Assembly (NCBI GenBank): GCA_964371655.1
Contig: CAYJOD010000063.1
Coordinates: forward strand, 1 to 36,910
Origin: CAZGSN01 sp964371655
Lineage (GTDB): Bacteria; Desulfobacterota; Binatia; HRBIN30
Reading direction: 5' to 3'
Length of the DNA stretch: 36,910 nt
The position numbers and the translations under genes were made by a program. This document shows positions 14,192-22,836 of this stretch, one piece after another; position 1 is the first letter of the stretch; the number at the start of each line of letters is the position of its first letter. A model generated the notes under the pieces. It was given only the letters and a program-made list of their open reading frames with translations. It ran no database searches and was not told the origin of the DNA.

Positions 14192-16699
14192 ATGATGATG
14201 ACAACGAAACGCAAACGCTTGGTGGTGATTGGAAACGGGATGGCGGGTGCACGCGTCGTTGAGGAGATCTTGACGCGCGCTCCGGAGCGCTTCGAGATCT
14301 CGATGTTCGGCGCCGAACCCTACGGCAACTACAATCGCATCCTACTGTCGAACGTATTGAATGGAACGCAGCGGATGGAGGAGATCTTCCTCAATCCGCT
14401 CGATTGGTACAGTCAGCGTCAGATCGCGCTGCACGCCGGTTGGAAGGCGACCTACATCGATCGGCAGCGCAGGATCATCGTCGGCAAGCCGATGCGTGTC
14501 GGTGCGCTGCCCTACGACACGGATGGATGCGACCCCGGCGCGGCGACGATCGAGGTGCCGTACGACGCCGTCATCATCGCCACCGGGTCGCGGCCGTTCG
14601 TGCCTCCGATTGAGGGCATGGGGCAGCCGGGGACGTTTCAGTTTCGTACCATCGATGATTGCCAGCGCATCGCGTCGTTCGCGCAAAACTGCCGCAGCGC
14701 GACGGTGATCGGCGGCGGCTTGCTCGGCCTCGAGGCGGCGCGCGGCTTGTTGACGCATGGGGTGGAGGTCACCGTCGTCGAGGCGGCGCCGCAGCTGATG
14801 GTGGCGCAGCTCGATGCGGAGGCGGCGGTCATCTTGCGCAGCACGATGGAGAAAATGGGAGTGCGCGTGCTGCTGGGGAAGATTTCGACTCACATCCTGC
14901 CGGGTGACAACGGCGGTGTGTCTGGCCTGCGCTTCAAGGATGGCGAGACACTGGCGACCGAGATGGTCGTCGTCAGCGCCGGCATCCGGCCGATTACCGA
15001 AGTCGCTGCCGCGTCCGGCCTGCGCGTCACCCGCGGCATCGTCTGCGACGACCAGATGCGTACCGACGACAGCGACATCTTCACCGTCGGCGAATGCGCC
15101 GAGCACAGCGGTGTCATCTACGGCCTCGTCGAGCCGATCTGGGAGCAGGCGCGCGTCCTCGCCGACGTGCTCACGGGTGCCAAGCCGGGCGCCACCTACA
15201 AGGGCTCGCGCCTGGCGACGAAGCTGAAGGTGATGGGTGTCGAGCTGGCGTCGATGGGATCGACCATGCCGCGCGACGAGAACGACGAGATCGTCGTCTA
15301 CCGCGAGCCGGCGCGCGGTGTCTACAAGAAGCTGGTGCTGCGCGGCGACACCCTCGTCGGCGCCATTCTTCTCGGTGAAGCCGATACCGCCGGAGTCCTG
15401 ATGCAGATGTACGCGATGGGTACGCCGGTGCCGCAACGACGCGCCGATCTACTTTTCGGTACGACGAGCGGAGCTCCGATCCTGTCGGTGTTCGACCTCC
15501 CCGATCATGCGCAGATCTGCAACTGTAACGGCGTATCGAAGGGACAGATCAAAGAGGCCATCCTCGTGGGTAAGTGTCGCTCGATGACCAAGGTCGGCGC
15601 GTGCACGAAAGCGGGCACCGGCTGCGGCAGTTGCAAACCGTTGATCCAACAGTTCCTCGAAGTCTACGCCGGGGACGTCGAAGACGACCCGCGCGAGCAC
15701 TACTACGTGCCGGGCGTGCGCCTGCCCAAACCGGAGCTCATCGAAGCGATCCGGCTGCATGGTTTGAAGAGCGTGAGCTCGGTGTTCGCCGCCCTGGCCG
15801 GCGGTGTCGAGGATCCGGCGAGCAAGCCGGGGCTTGCTTCCCTGCTGCGCTCGCTGTGGCACGATGAGTACGAGGACGAACGCGACGCGCGCTACATCAA
15901 CGACCGCGTCCACGCCAACATTCAGAACGACGGAACCTTCAGCGTCATCCCGCGCATCTATGGTGGCGTGACCTCTGCCGCCGAGCTGCGCCGCATCGCC
16001 GACGTTGCCGACAAGTATCAGGTGCGCATGGTCAAGCTCACCGGCGGCCAGCGCATCGATCTGCTCGGCATTGCCAAGGAGGACCTGCCGGCGGTGTGGA
16101 AGGACCTCGGCATGCCCAGCGGCCACGCCTATACGAAGGCCTTCCGTACCTGCAAGAGCTGCGTCGGCACCGAGTTCTGCCGCTACGGGCTCGGCGACTC
16201 CATCGCTCTGTCGCAGAAGATCGAGCGCCGCTTTCAGGGCGTCGAGTCGCCGCACAAGATGAAGCTCGGGACAACCGGCTGCCCGCGCAATTGCTCGGAG
16301 GCGTACGTCAAAGATCTCGGCGCCGTCGCCATCGAGGGCGGCAAGTGGGAGATCTACGTCGGCGGTGCGGCCGGCAGCAGCGTGCGCAAGGGCGATCTGC
16401 TCTGCACCGTCGAATCGCACGACGACGTCCTCAAGTACATGGGCCGCTTCATGCAGTACTACCGCGAGAACGCCAAGTACATGGAACGCACCTACGGCCT
16501 CGTCGCGCGCTTGGGGATCGAACATCTGCGCGAGGTCCTGGTCGACGACCGCGACGGTATCTGCGCGCGCTTGGACAGCGAGATCGAAGCCGCGGTCGCG
16601 GCGTACAAGGATCCGTGGAGCGAGGCCAGTGAGCCCGTCCACCCAGCACAGTTCGCGCCGCCGACGGCGGTCGTGTTGCAAGGTGAGGTGGCCGTATGA
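14192..16699 (+). CDS. nirB: Assimilatory nitrite reductase, large subunit
   Basis: NirB reduces nitrite to ammonium in the cytoplasm by a six-electron step at siroheme. The product is about 835 residues from the ATG cluster at 14192/14195/14198, with GGGAGG and GGTGGA ahead. An FAD site (VVIGNGMAGARVVEE), a second nucleotide site (VIGGGLLGLEAARG), a BFD-like [2Fe-2S] domain (ICNCNGVSKGQ then GTGCGSCKP, near residues 442-485), and the C-terminal siroheme/[4Fe-4S] half with SCVGTEFC (near 655) and GCPRNC (near 698) are all present. It is the first gene of the nitrate operon and overlaps nirD by 4 bp. The frame is open upstream to 14024 through a repeat; that part is unlikely to be translated. 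Confidence 0.96.
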   Translation: MMMTTKRKRLVVIGNGMAGARVVEEILTRAPERFEISMFGAEPYGNYNRILLSNVLNGTQRMEEIFLNPLDWYSQRQIALHAGWKATYIDRQRRIIVGKPMRVGALPYDTDGCDPGAATIEVPYDAVIIATGSRPFVPPIEGMGQPGTFQFRTIDDCQRIASFAQNCRSATVIGGGLLGLEAARGLLTHGVEVTVVEAAPQLMVAQLDAEAAVILRSTMEKMGVRVLLGKISTHILPGDNGGVSGLRFKDGETLATEMVVVSAGIRPITEVAAASGLRVTRGIVCDDQMRTDDSDIFTVGECAEHSGVIYGLVEPIWEQARVLADVLTGAKPGATYKGSRLATKLKVMGVELASMGSTMPRDENDEIVVYREPARGVYKKLVLRGDTLVGAILLGEADTAGVLMQMYAMGTPVPQRRADLLFGTTSGAPILSVFDLPDHAQICNCNGVSKGQIKEAILVGKCRSMTKVGACTKAGTGCGSCKPLIQQFLEVYAGDVEDDPREHYYVPGVRLPKPELIEAIRLHGLKSVSSVFAALAGGVEDPASKPGLASLLRSLWHDEYEDERDARYINDRVHANIQNDGTFSVIPRIYGGVTSAAELRRIADVADKYQVRMVKLTGGQRIDLLGIAKEDLPAVWKDLGMPSGHAYTKAFRTCKSCVGTEFCRYGLGDSIALSQKIERRFQGVESPHKMKLGTTGCPRNCSEAYVKDLGAVAIEGGKWEIYVGGAAGSSVRKGDLLCTVESHDDVLKYMGRFMQYYRENAKYMERTYGLVARLGIEHLREVLVDDRDGICARLDSEIEAAVAAYKDPWSEASEPVHPAQFAPPTAVVLQGEVAV

Positions 16700-17067
16700 G
16701 CGTTGCACGGCGGGTTCGCGTCTACCCGACACCTCACCTCAAGCTCGTGCGTGCTCCGCAGCGCATCAATTTGTGCGGGCTCGACGCGATTCCGTTGGGG
16801 CAGGGCCGCGCCTTTGTGATCGACGACCATGCGGTGGCGATCTTCCGCCAGCGCGATGGAGGGGTCTTTGCCATCGAAAACGCGTGCCCACACCGCGGCG
16901 GTCCACTCGCCGAGGGTATCGCCGGCGGCGGCAGCGTCATCTGCCCGCTGCACGGTTTGAAGATCGATCTGCGCAGCGGCCGCTGCGCGACGGAAGGTAC
17001 GAAGGTTCGCACCTATCCGGTCGAGATCGTCGACGCCCGCATCTGGCTGACCGTTGAGGCGGAATGA
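16696..17067 (+). CDS. nirD: Nitrite reductase small subunit with intact Rieske centre
   Basis: The 123-residue product is a NirD-type Rieske domain. Both ligand pairs are intact, CPHRGGP and CPLHG, so it should carry a [2Fe-2S] cluster, unlike the E. coli NirD, where the ligands are missing. It partners NirB. Its ATG overlaps the nirB stop codon (ATGA), with AGGTGAGG 7 nt upstream, and its own stop overlaps the next gene, so translation is probably coupled. Confidence 0.93.
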   Translation: MSVARRVRVYPTPHLKLVRAPQRINLCGLDAIPLGQGRAFVIDDHAVAIFRQRDGGVFAIENACPHRGGPLAEGIAGGGSVICPLHGLKIDLRSGRCATEGTKVRTYPVEIVDARIWLTVEAE

Positions 17068-18218
17068 TGAACCCGACCGCTACCCTGGGGGTGGAACCAC
17101 AGACTCCCGCTCCCTTGGTCGCTAGCCGAGACGGCCTGGGTGAGGACTCCTTCGTGTACGATTTGCGATCGCTCGCGAACCCTCTGCCGCAGGTATTGCA
17201 GGCGAGGGGAGCTTTCGTGGGACCTGTCGCGATAGCCTTCGGCGCAACTGCCTGTCTGGTCGCTGCCATCTATCTCGGCTCCGGTCGCTTCCGTCACCTC
17301 GACCCCGCGCTGTCTGGCTATCTCGCCGCAACCGTGGTGTCGTGCTTCGCGCTCACCTACCGCGTCGTCTCGTTTTGGAGCCGGCCGGCGGCGGCGTTCT
17401 ACGGACGAATTCTCTTCAACGCGCTCAAACACCCGCGCCAGGCGATGCGCACGCTGCGAGTCGGAGCGCGCGATGTGGCGGCCCAGAGCTTCATCCGCAA
17501 GCGTGGTCTGGCGCGCTGGCTTGCCCACATGTCGATGTCATGGGGAACCATGATCGCCTTTGCCGTAACCCTTCCCTTGGTGTGGGGCTGGTTGCGCTTC
17601 GAAACCGCTGGCGACCGACACTACGTCGCCCTGTTCGCCGGTTTCCCGACCCTGCGCTTTGCCGTCGCCGGCATCGCCGGCTGGCTGATCTTCAATGTGT
17701 TGAGCGTCGCTGCGGTGGCCGTGATCGGTGGGTGCGCCTACTTCCTGCGCCAGCGCTGGTCGCACCGCGCAACCGCGGCGCTCCACATTGGGCCGCTGCT
17801 GCTACTGGTAGGCGTTGCCGGCAGCGGCCTCCTCCTCGTCCCGGCCGCGGCCGCCGAGGCGCGCTGGGTCCTGCCCGCCGTCCAAGTGGTCCATCAGACC
17901 AGCGTCGTCGCTCTGCTCATCGCGCTGGCGTACAGCAAGCTGATCCACGTGTTCATTCGCCCGCTGCACGTCGGCGTGCAGTTGCTGCGCGCCACCTCGT
18001 CTGAGTCGACGCATTGCCGCAGCTGCGCGACAGCGATCGTTGCCGCCGCACAATTCGCCGCGGTGCAAACCACTCTTGCCGCGCGCGGCTTCCAGTTTGG
18101 TGGCTACCAGGGCCTCTGTCCCGCCTGCCGCCGCCGCAATCTAGCGACCCACCACGGCGCGCTCGCCGGCGATGGACGCTGGCAAGCCCTGACCCTTAGC
18201 GGGGCGATGCATGGCTGA
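17064..18218 (+). CDS. NarI/DsrM-like membrane protein with C-terminal CxxC-CxxC module
   Basis: The 384-residue product has about six membrane segments (near 50-71, 85-105, 150-175, 198-228, 238-262, 270-298). Conserved-looking His residues sit in or near them: H155 (RWLAHMSMSWG), H277 (VVHQTS) and H295 (KLIHVFIRPLH). The WLAHMxMxWG...HQ...KxxHVxxRP pattern resembles heme-b quinol-oxidising subunits of the NarI/DsrM/HdrE type, so I infer a quinone-linked cytochrome b. The C-terminus holds CRSC (318-321) and CPAC (352-355), a probable zinc ribbon or rubredoxin-like knuckle. It lies between nirD and the nitrate reductase with 4- and 8-bp overlaps, so it should serve the reductase. Family assignment is by eye and heme binding is untested. 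Confidence 0.65.
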   Translation: MMNPTATLGVEPQTPAPLVASRDGLGEDSFVYDLRSLANPLPQVLQARGAFVGPVAIAFGATACLVAAIYLGSGRFRHLDPALSGYLAATVVSCFALTYRVVSFWSRPAAAFYGRILFNALKHPRQAMRTLRVGARDVAAQSFIRKRGLARWLAHMSMSWGTMIAFAVTLPLVWGWLRFETAGDRHYVALFAGFPTLRFAVAGIAGWLIFNVLSVAAVAVIGGCAYFLRQRWSHRATAALHIGPLLLLVGVAGSGLLLVPAAAAEARWVLPAVQVVHQTSVVALLIALAYSKLIHVFIRPLHVGVQLLRATSSESTHCRSCATAIVAAAQFAAVQTTLAARGFQFGGYQGLCPACRRRNLATHHGALAGDGRWQALTLSGAMHG

Positions 18219-20382
18219 GCTCCCCGCATCCCTGCCGGCGCTCATCGCCGACTTCGGACCAAGCTTGCAGTACGAGCCGCCGGGCGGCTTTGGCGCACGG
18301 ACGCGGATCGACCGCAAGGTAGAGACGCATTGCTGCTTTTGCGGCCATCAGTGCGGCGTCAAGCTCCTGGTCGCGGACGAGACGGTTGTCGGCATCGAGC
18401 CGTGGGAGGAGTTTCCGTTCAACCGCGGCAAGCTGTGCCCGAAAGGCGTCAAGCGCTACCTGCAGAACGGACACCGCGATCGCCTCTTGCATCCGCTGCG
18501 CCGCACCAAGTCTGGATTCGAACAGGTCTCGTGGGACGACGCTCTCGATCTCGTCGCCGAGCGCTTTCGAAAGCTGCAGGGCGCCCACGGGCGTGACACC
18601 GTCGCGGTGCTGTCGGGTGCGTCGCTGACCAACGAGAAGGCGTACCTGATGGGCAAGTTCGCGCGCCTCGCCCTGGGCACGCGCAACATCGATTACAACG
18701 GCCGTCTGTGCATGGTGGCCGCCGGTGCCGCGAATCTTAAAGCCTTCGGAATCGATCGTGCCGCCAGTCCATGGTCCGACATCGCGGCCACCGACCTGAT
18801 TCTGGTGATCGGCTCGAACGTCTCGGAATGCAGCCCGATCACCGTCGACTACATCTGGCGCGCCCGCGATCGCGGCGCCAAGCTGATCGTCATCGACCCG
18901 CGACTGACGCCGATCGCACGTACGGCGGACCTCTATCTGCCGGTGAAGCCCGGTCGCGACTCGGCGTTGATGAACGCAATCCTGCGTTCGATCATCGACC
19001 GCGGTGGTCTCGATGAAGCCTTTATCGCCGCGCACACCGTCGGCTTCGAATCCGTGCGCGCATCTCTGCAGAGCTATCGGCCCGAAGATGTGGAGCGCCT
19101 CGTCGGCGTTCCGGCGCAGCGGATTCACGAAGCTGCCGAGCTGTGGACGCAAGCCGCGAACACGATGCTGCTGCACGCACGCGGCATCGAGCACCACACC
19201 AAGGGCGTCGACAACGTCCTGTCCTGCATCAACCTGGTGCTGGCGACCGGCAAGATCGGCCGCGAGGGCTGCGGCTATGCGACGATCACCGGGCAGGGAA
19301 ACGGTCAGGGGGGTCGCGAGCATGGCCAGCGCTGCAATCAGCTCCCCGGCGCTCGCGATATCGAGAATCCCGTGCATCGCAAGACGATCGCCGACTTCTG
19401 GGGCATCGCGGAGGCGGAGCTCCCTGGCAAAGGCGTCACCGCGCCTGAGATCATCGAACTTGCTCATCGCGGCGACGTTCGCGGGTTGCTGTCGATCTGT
19501 TTCAACCCGGCAGTGTCGCTGCCCGATGCGCACTTCACCCGTGCCGCTCTCGAGCGTCTCGACTTCTTTGTCGCCATCGACTTCTTCCTCTCCGAGACCG
19601 CACGTCACGCCGATGTCATTCTACCCGGCTCGCTGCAGGAGGAGGATGAGGGCACGGTGACGAACGTCGAAGGCCGCGTGCTCCACATTCGCCAGGCCGT
19701 GCAACCGCCGGGGGAGGCACGGCAGGACTGGCGCATCGTCTGCGATCTGGCGCAGCGCCTTGGCCAGAAAGAGCGCTTCCGCTTCGAGTCGCCGCGGCAG
19801 ATCTTCGACGAGCTGCGCCATGCGTCGCGTGGTGGTAGCGCCGACTACTACGGCATTACCTACGAGAAGATCGACGCCAACATGGGTGTCAGCTGGCCGT
19901 GTCCGGACCTCGATCACCCCGGAACACCGCGCCTGTTCGAAGGCGGCAAGTTCGCCCATGCCGACGGTCGCGCCCGCTTCCATGCGATCGAGTATCGACC
20001 GCCGGCCGAAGACGTCGACGACGAGTATCCGGTTCTGCTCACCACCGGGCGCGTCGTGTCGCAGTTTCTCTCGGGAACACAGACCCGACGCATCGGTCCG
20101 CTGTTGGACATGTACCCCGAGCCCAAAGTCGAGATGCACCCGAAGCTCGCGGCTAAGCTCGGCGTGGCTGATGGCGACCAAGTGCGCGTTCGCAGCCGTC
20201 GTGGTGAAGTAACGTTGCCGGCGATGGTGGTTGCCACGATTCGTCCGGACACCGTCTTCATTCCGTACCATTGGCCGGACAACAAGTCGGCGAACATCCT
20301 CACGCAACGCGCCTTCGACCCGATTGCGAAGATTCCAGAGTTCAAGGTGTCGGCGGTGTGTGTCGAACGGAGCGCCGCATGA
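18211..20382 (+). CDS. nasC: Molybdopterin assimilatory nitrate reductase, catalytic subunit
   Basis: The 723-residue product is a cytoplasmic DMSO-reductase-family enzyme, with no Tat signal. An N-terminal [4Fe-4S] site is C41-x2-C44-x3-C48-x27-C76 (THCCFCGHQCG and GKLCPKG). The expected Mo ligand is C167 in NGRLCMVAAG. Nitrate-reductase-type blocks follow: GSNVSECSPIT, TGQGNGQGGREHGQRCNQ, RHADVILPGS and, near the C-terminus, LTTGRVVSQFLSGTQTRR. Length and motifs fit NasC/NasA/NarB-type assimilatory enzymes, without the C-terminal BFD domain some have. Reductant probably comes from the neighbouring ferredoxin-type subunit. The neighbours nirBD and nrt genes support nitrate over formate as substrate; the name nasC is by context. 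Confidence 0.85.
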   Translation: MAELPASLPALIADFGPSLQYEPPGGFGARTRIDRKVETHCCFCGHQCGVKLLVADETVVGIEPWEEFPFNRGKLCPKGVKRYLQNGHRDRLLHPLRRTKSGFEQVSWDDALDLVAERFRKLQGAHGRDTVAVLSGASLTNEKAYLMGKFARLALGTRNIDYNGRLCMVAAGAANLKAFGIDRAASPWSDIAATDLILVIGSNVSECSPITVDYIWRARDRGAKLIVIDPRLTPIARTADLYLPVKPGRDSALMNAILRSIIDRGGLDEAFIAAHTVGFESVRASLQSYRPEDVERLVGVPAQRIHEAAELWTQAANTMLLHARGIEHHTKGVDNVLSCINLVLATGKIGREGCGYATITGQGNGQGGREHGQRCNQLPGARDIENPVHRKTIADFWGIAEAELPGKGVTAPEIIELAHRGDVRGLLSICFNPAVSLPDAHFTRAALERLDFFVAIDFFLSETARHADVILPGSLQEEDEGTVTNVEGRVLHIRQAVQPPGEARQDWRIVCDLAQRLGQKERFRFESPRQIFDELRHASRGGSADYYGITYEKIDANMGVSWPCPDLDHPGTPRLFEGGKFAHADGRARFHAIEYRPPAEDVDDEYPVLLTTGRVVSQFLSGTQTRRIGPLLDMYPEPKVEMHPKLAAKLGVADGDQVRVRSRRGEVTLPAMVVATIRPDTVFIPYHWPDNKSANILTQRAFDPIAKIPEFKVSAVCVERSAA

Positions 20383-20975
20383 GGCAGATGTTCATCGATC
20401 CGCAACGCTGCATCGGTTGCCGCGCCTGTGTCGAAGCGTGCAGCGAGTGCCCCAGCCACGGCGGCTACTCGATGATCCACCTCGACGAAATCGCTCGCGC
20501 CGACACGGTGCAGACGACGCCGACGGTGTGCATGCATTGTGACGAGCCGGCGTGCGCCAGCGTCTGCCCGGCTGACGCCATCCACAAGGACGCCGACGGC
20601 GTCGTGCACACGGCGATGACCGAGCGCTGCATCGGCTGCACCAACTGCGTCGTCGCCTGTCCCTTCGGCGTACCCAAGCACGAGACGGCGCGCGATCTCA
20701 TGATGAAGTGCGATCACTGTTATGACCGTACGTCGATCGGCCTGGGACCGATGTGCGCCACGGTGTGTCCTTCCGGCGCTCTGTCTTACGGGAGCAATGA
20801 GGAGGTCGCGACGCGACGCGGAAGTCAGCCGACAAACGAATTCCGCTTCGGAGACCAGATCGTTCGCACCAAGGTGAGCCTGCTGGTGCCGCGCGCCGGG
20901 CTGCTCCATATCGGCGAGCCTGCCCATCCCCAAAAGACCCGCGCCGAACTCTGCATGGAGGAGGCGATTGTATGA
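20379..20975 (+). CDS. Four-cluster ferredoxin subunit (DmsB/NrfC-like)
   Basis: The product is 198 residues from ATG 20379, which overlaps the reductase stop (ATGA). Four Cys groups are visible: CIGCRACVEAC (from C11), CMHCDEPACASVCP, CIGCTNCVVACP and CDHCYDR with GPMCATVCP. These should hold four [4Fe-4S] clusters, as in electron-transfer subunits of Mo oxidoreductases. No signal peptide is present, so it should work in the cytoplasm with the nitrate reductase. It probably links the membrane subunit to the catalytic subunit. Confidence 0.88.
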   Translation: MRQMFIDPQRCIGCRACVEACSECPSHGGYSMIHLDEIARADTVQTTPTVCMHCDEPACASVCPADAIHKDADGVVHTAMTERCIGCTNCVVACPFGVPKHETARDLMMKCDHCYDRTSIGLGPMCATVCPSGALSYGSNEEVATRRGSQPTNEFRFGDQIVRTKVSLLVPRAGLLHIGEPAHPQKTRAELCMEEAIV

Positions 20976-21433
20976 ATGACCGCGAGGAGTTCCCGTTTGA
21001 AGACGAGCCGGCGAATCGTATCAATCGGCGTGGCTTGCTGCGCACGGCGGTCGCCAGCGTGGTCGCCGTTGCCGGCGGGGAATGGCTGGGCTCTCTGCTG
21101 CAGCCGGGCCCGGCCGCTGAGGCCATCGACGCACCGGAGGTCGCAGGGCTCCAGGTGGGCGAAGCGATTGCGACGCGCTCCGCCGGCGGCGCCGGGGACG
21201 TTCTCGTGGTGCGCGTCGATGCGCAGAGGCTGGTTGCCTTCGATCGCCGCTGCCCGCATCTCGGCTGCCCAGTGTTGTGGTCGCCCGAGCGTTTACGCTT
21301 CGAGTGTCCGTGCCATCGAGCCAGCTTCGACGCCCGCACCGGCAAGGTTCTTTCCGGCCCGCCGCGCCGTGGCCTCACGCCGGTGGCGGTCGGGCTAGGT
21401 GAAAAGCAGATTCCCAAAGAGAAGGAGCTTTGA
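20972..21433 (+). CDS. Tat-anchored Rieske [2Fe-2S] protein
   Basis: The 153-residue product has an N-terminal INRRGLLRTAVAS motif (R19-R20) and hydrophobic segment, as in Tat-dependent membrane-anchored Rieske proteins. The Rieske domain has CPHLGC (C94, H96, C99) and CPCH (C112, C114, H115), so both the cluster ligands and the extra disulfide Cys pair of bc1-type Rieske proteins are present. The GS after CPCH in bc1 proteins is RA here. It overlaps the ferredoxin gene by 4 bp, with GGAGGAG upstream. Its likely location outside the cytoplasmic membrane is odd for a nitrate assimilation operon, suggesting an electron-transfer role with the membrane subunit. Confidence 0.85.
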   Translation: MNDREEFPFEDEPANRINRRGLLRTAVASVVAVAGGEWLGSLLQPGPAAEAIDAPEVAGLQVGEAIATRSAGGAGDVLVVRVDAQRLVAFDRRCPHLGCPVLWSPERLRFECPCHRASFDARTGKVLSGPPRRGLTPVAVGLGEKQIPKEKEL

Positions 21434-22725
21434 TGATGAATCGGAGGAGGAGGTCGACGACGACCCACGATCAAAACGTACATGGCGTTACGCGGCGGCG
21501 ATTCCTGGCGACGTCGGGCAGCGCTCTCGGGCTGCTGCTCACCGGGATGCCGAAGGGATGGGTCGGCGGTGTCTACGCCGACGATGGCCCGGAGACGCCG
21601 CAGATTCGATTCGGCATGATTGCGCTCACCGACTGCGCGTCGATCGTCATGGCCCACGAGCTCGGCCTGTTCAAGAAACACGGCATCGAGTCGACGATCT
21701 CGAAGGAAGCGTCGTGGGCGGTGATCCGCGACCGTCTCACCCTTGGGGAGAACCAGGCGACGCACATGCTGCTCGGCATGCCGTACGCATCGACGCTTGG
21801 GCTGCTTGGCTCGCCGAAGAAGCCGATGGTCATTCCGTTCGGCCTCAACCACAACGGGCAAGCGATCACGCTCAATAAAGAGCTGCGTGACAAGGGTGTC
21901 CGCAAGCCGCAGGACGTCAAGCCTCTTGCCGACGAGGCGAAGAAGAACGGTGCGCCGCTGACATTCGCGATGACGTTTCCGCCGGGAACGCACGCGATGT
22001 GGATACGCTACTGGCTTGGTTCCGGGGGCATCCACCCAGACAAGGACGTGAGCCTGATCACGATCCCACCGGCACAAATGGTCGCCAACATGAAGGTCGG
22101 CAAGATGCACGGCTTCTGTGTCGGCGAGCCGTGGAACGCGCGCGCCATCGCCGATGACATCGGGTTTACCGCGATCACCACCCAGAAGCTGTGGAAGGAC
22201 CACCCGGAGAAGGTGTTGGCCTTTACCGAAGAGTTTGCCGAGAAGAACCCGAAGACGGTGAAGGCGATCCTGCGAGCGCTCACCGAGTCGAGCCAATACA
22301 TCGACAAGCTCGACAACCGCGCCAACGTGGCGGAGGTCGTGTCGCGACCGCAGTACATCAATTGCGAGCCGGGAGTGATCCTCGGTCGTCTGCTCGGACG
22401 CTACGACTACGGCACCGGTGAGAGCGAGCAGGATCCTCTCTACATGACGTTCTTCGACCGCAACACCAACTTCCCCTGGAAGTCGCATGGCCTGTGGTGG
22501 ATCTCGCAGTTTCGCCGCTGGGGCATGGTTGGTGCGCAGGTCGATTACACCGGTACCGTCAATCGCGTGCACCGGCCCGACATCTATCGCGAGGCCGTGA
22601 AGGACATGGGTGTCGACGTGCCCGGCGATGATCTGCGCAAGGAGACCCTGTTCGACGGCGTCGAGTTCGATCCGGCGGATCCGGAGAAGTACGCCAAGAG
22701 CTTCGCGATCAACAGTCTGACGTAG
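21433..22725 (+). CDS. nrtA: Nitrate/nitrite-binding protein of ABC transporter
   Basis: The product is 430 residues from ATG 21433 (TGATG overlap with the Rieske stop; GAAGGAGC upstream). A Tat signal, VTRRRFLATSGSALGL, is followed by the mature NrtA-like protein. Family blocks are ELGLFKKHGIES, KEASWAVIRDRLTLGENQ, THMLLGMPYASTLG, PPAQMVANMKVGKMHGF and CVGEPWNARAI. The last three are typical of nitrate- and bicarbonate-binding NrtA/CmpA proteins; gene context favours nitrate or nitrite. It captures substrate in the periplasm for the permease encoded next. Confidence 0.93.
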   Translation: MMNRRRRSTTTHDQNVHGVTRRRFLATSGSALGLLLTGMPKGWVGGVYADDGPETPQIRFGMIALTDCASIVMAHELGLFKKHGIESTISKEASWAVIRDRLTLGENQATHMLLGMPYASTLGLLGSPKKPMVIPFGLNHNGQAITLNKELRDKGVRKPQDVKPLADEAKKNGAPLTFAMTFPPGTHAMWIRYWLGSGGIHPDKDVSLITIPPAQMVANMKVGKMHGFCVGEPWNARAIADDIGFTAITTQKLWKDHPEKVLAFTEEFAEKNPKTVKAILRALTESSQYIDKLDNRANVAEVVSRPQYINCEPGVILGRLLGRYDYGTGESEQDPLYMTFFDRNTNFPWKSHGLWWISQFRRWGMVGAQVDYTGTVNRVHRPDIYREAVKDMGVDVPGDDLRKETLFDGVEFDPADPEKYAKSFAINSLT

Positions 22726-22727
22726 CG

Positions 22728-22819
22728 TTGGAGTGCGGGAGCGAGCCGCCGCTGTGGCGGAGTGGGACTGTGGTCTTGTACTCCACGTCCCAAGGCGGCG
22801 GCGAGCCGCGGCACTCCAA
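22728..22819. repeat. Long imperfect inverted repeat between nrtA and the permease gene
   Basis: TTGGAGTGCGGG (from 22728) is matched by a CCGCGGCACTCCAA end (22819), and internal sub-arms such as GAGCCGCCGC, AGTGGGAC/GTCCCA add to the fold. The repeat begins 3 bp after the nrtA stop and ends 18 bp before the permease start. Such elements inside binding-protein/permease operons can protect the upstream message and lower downstream expression, as REP elements do in malE-malF. Confidence 0.78.
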
Positions 22820-22836
22820 GTCGGAGGGAGACGAGG

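Noticed and set aside
14342..16732. Large minus-strand ORFs under nirB
   Set aside because: NirB on the plus strand is unambiguous over the same bases. The antisense frames are open because of high GC at third positions and show no domain.
18196..19608. 470-residue minus-strand ORF under the nitrate reductase
   Set aside because: Shadow of the reductase gene, with no ribosome site and no recognisable motif.
20698..22572. 624-residue minus-strand ORF under ferredoxin, Rieske and binding-protein genes
   Set aside because: It crosses three well-supported plus-strand genes and has no domain.
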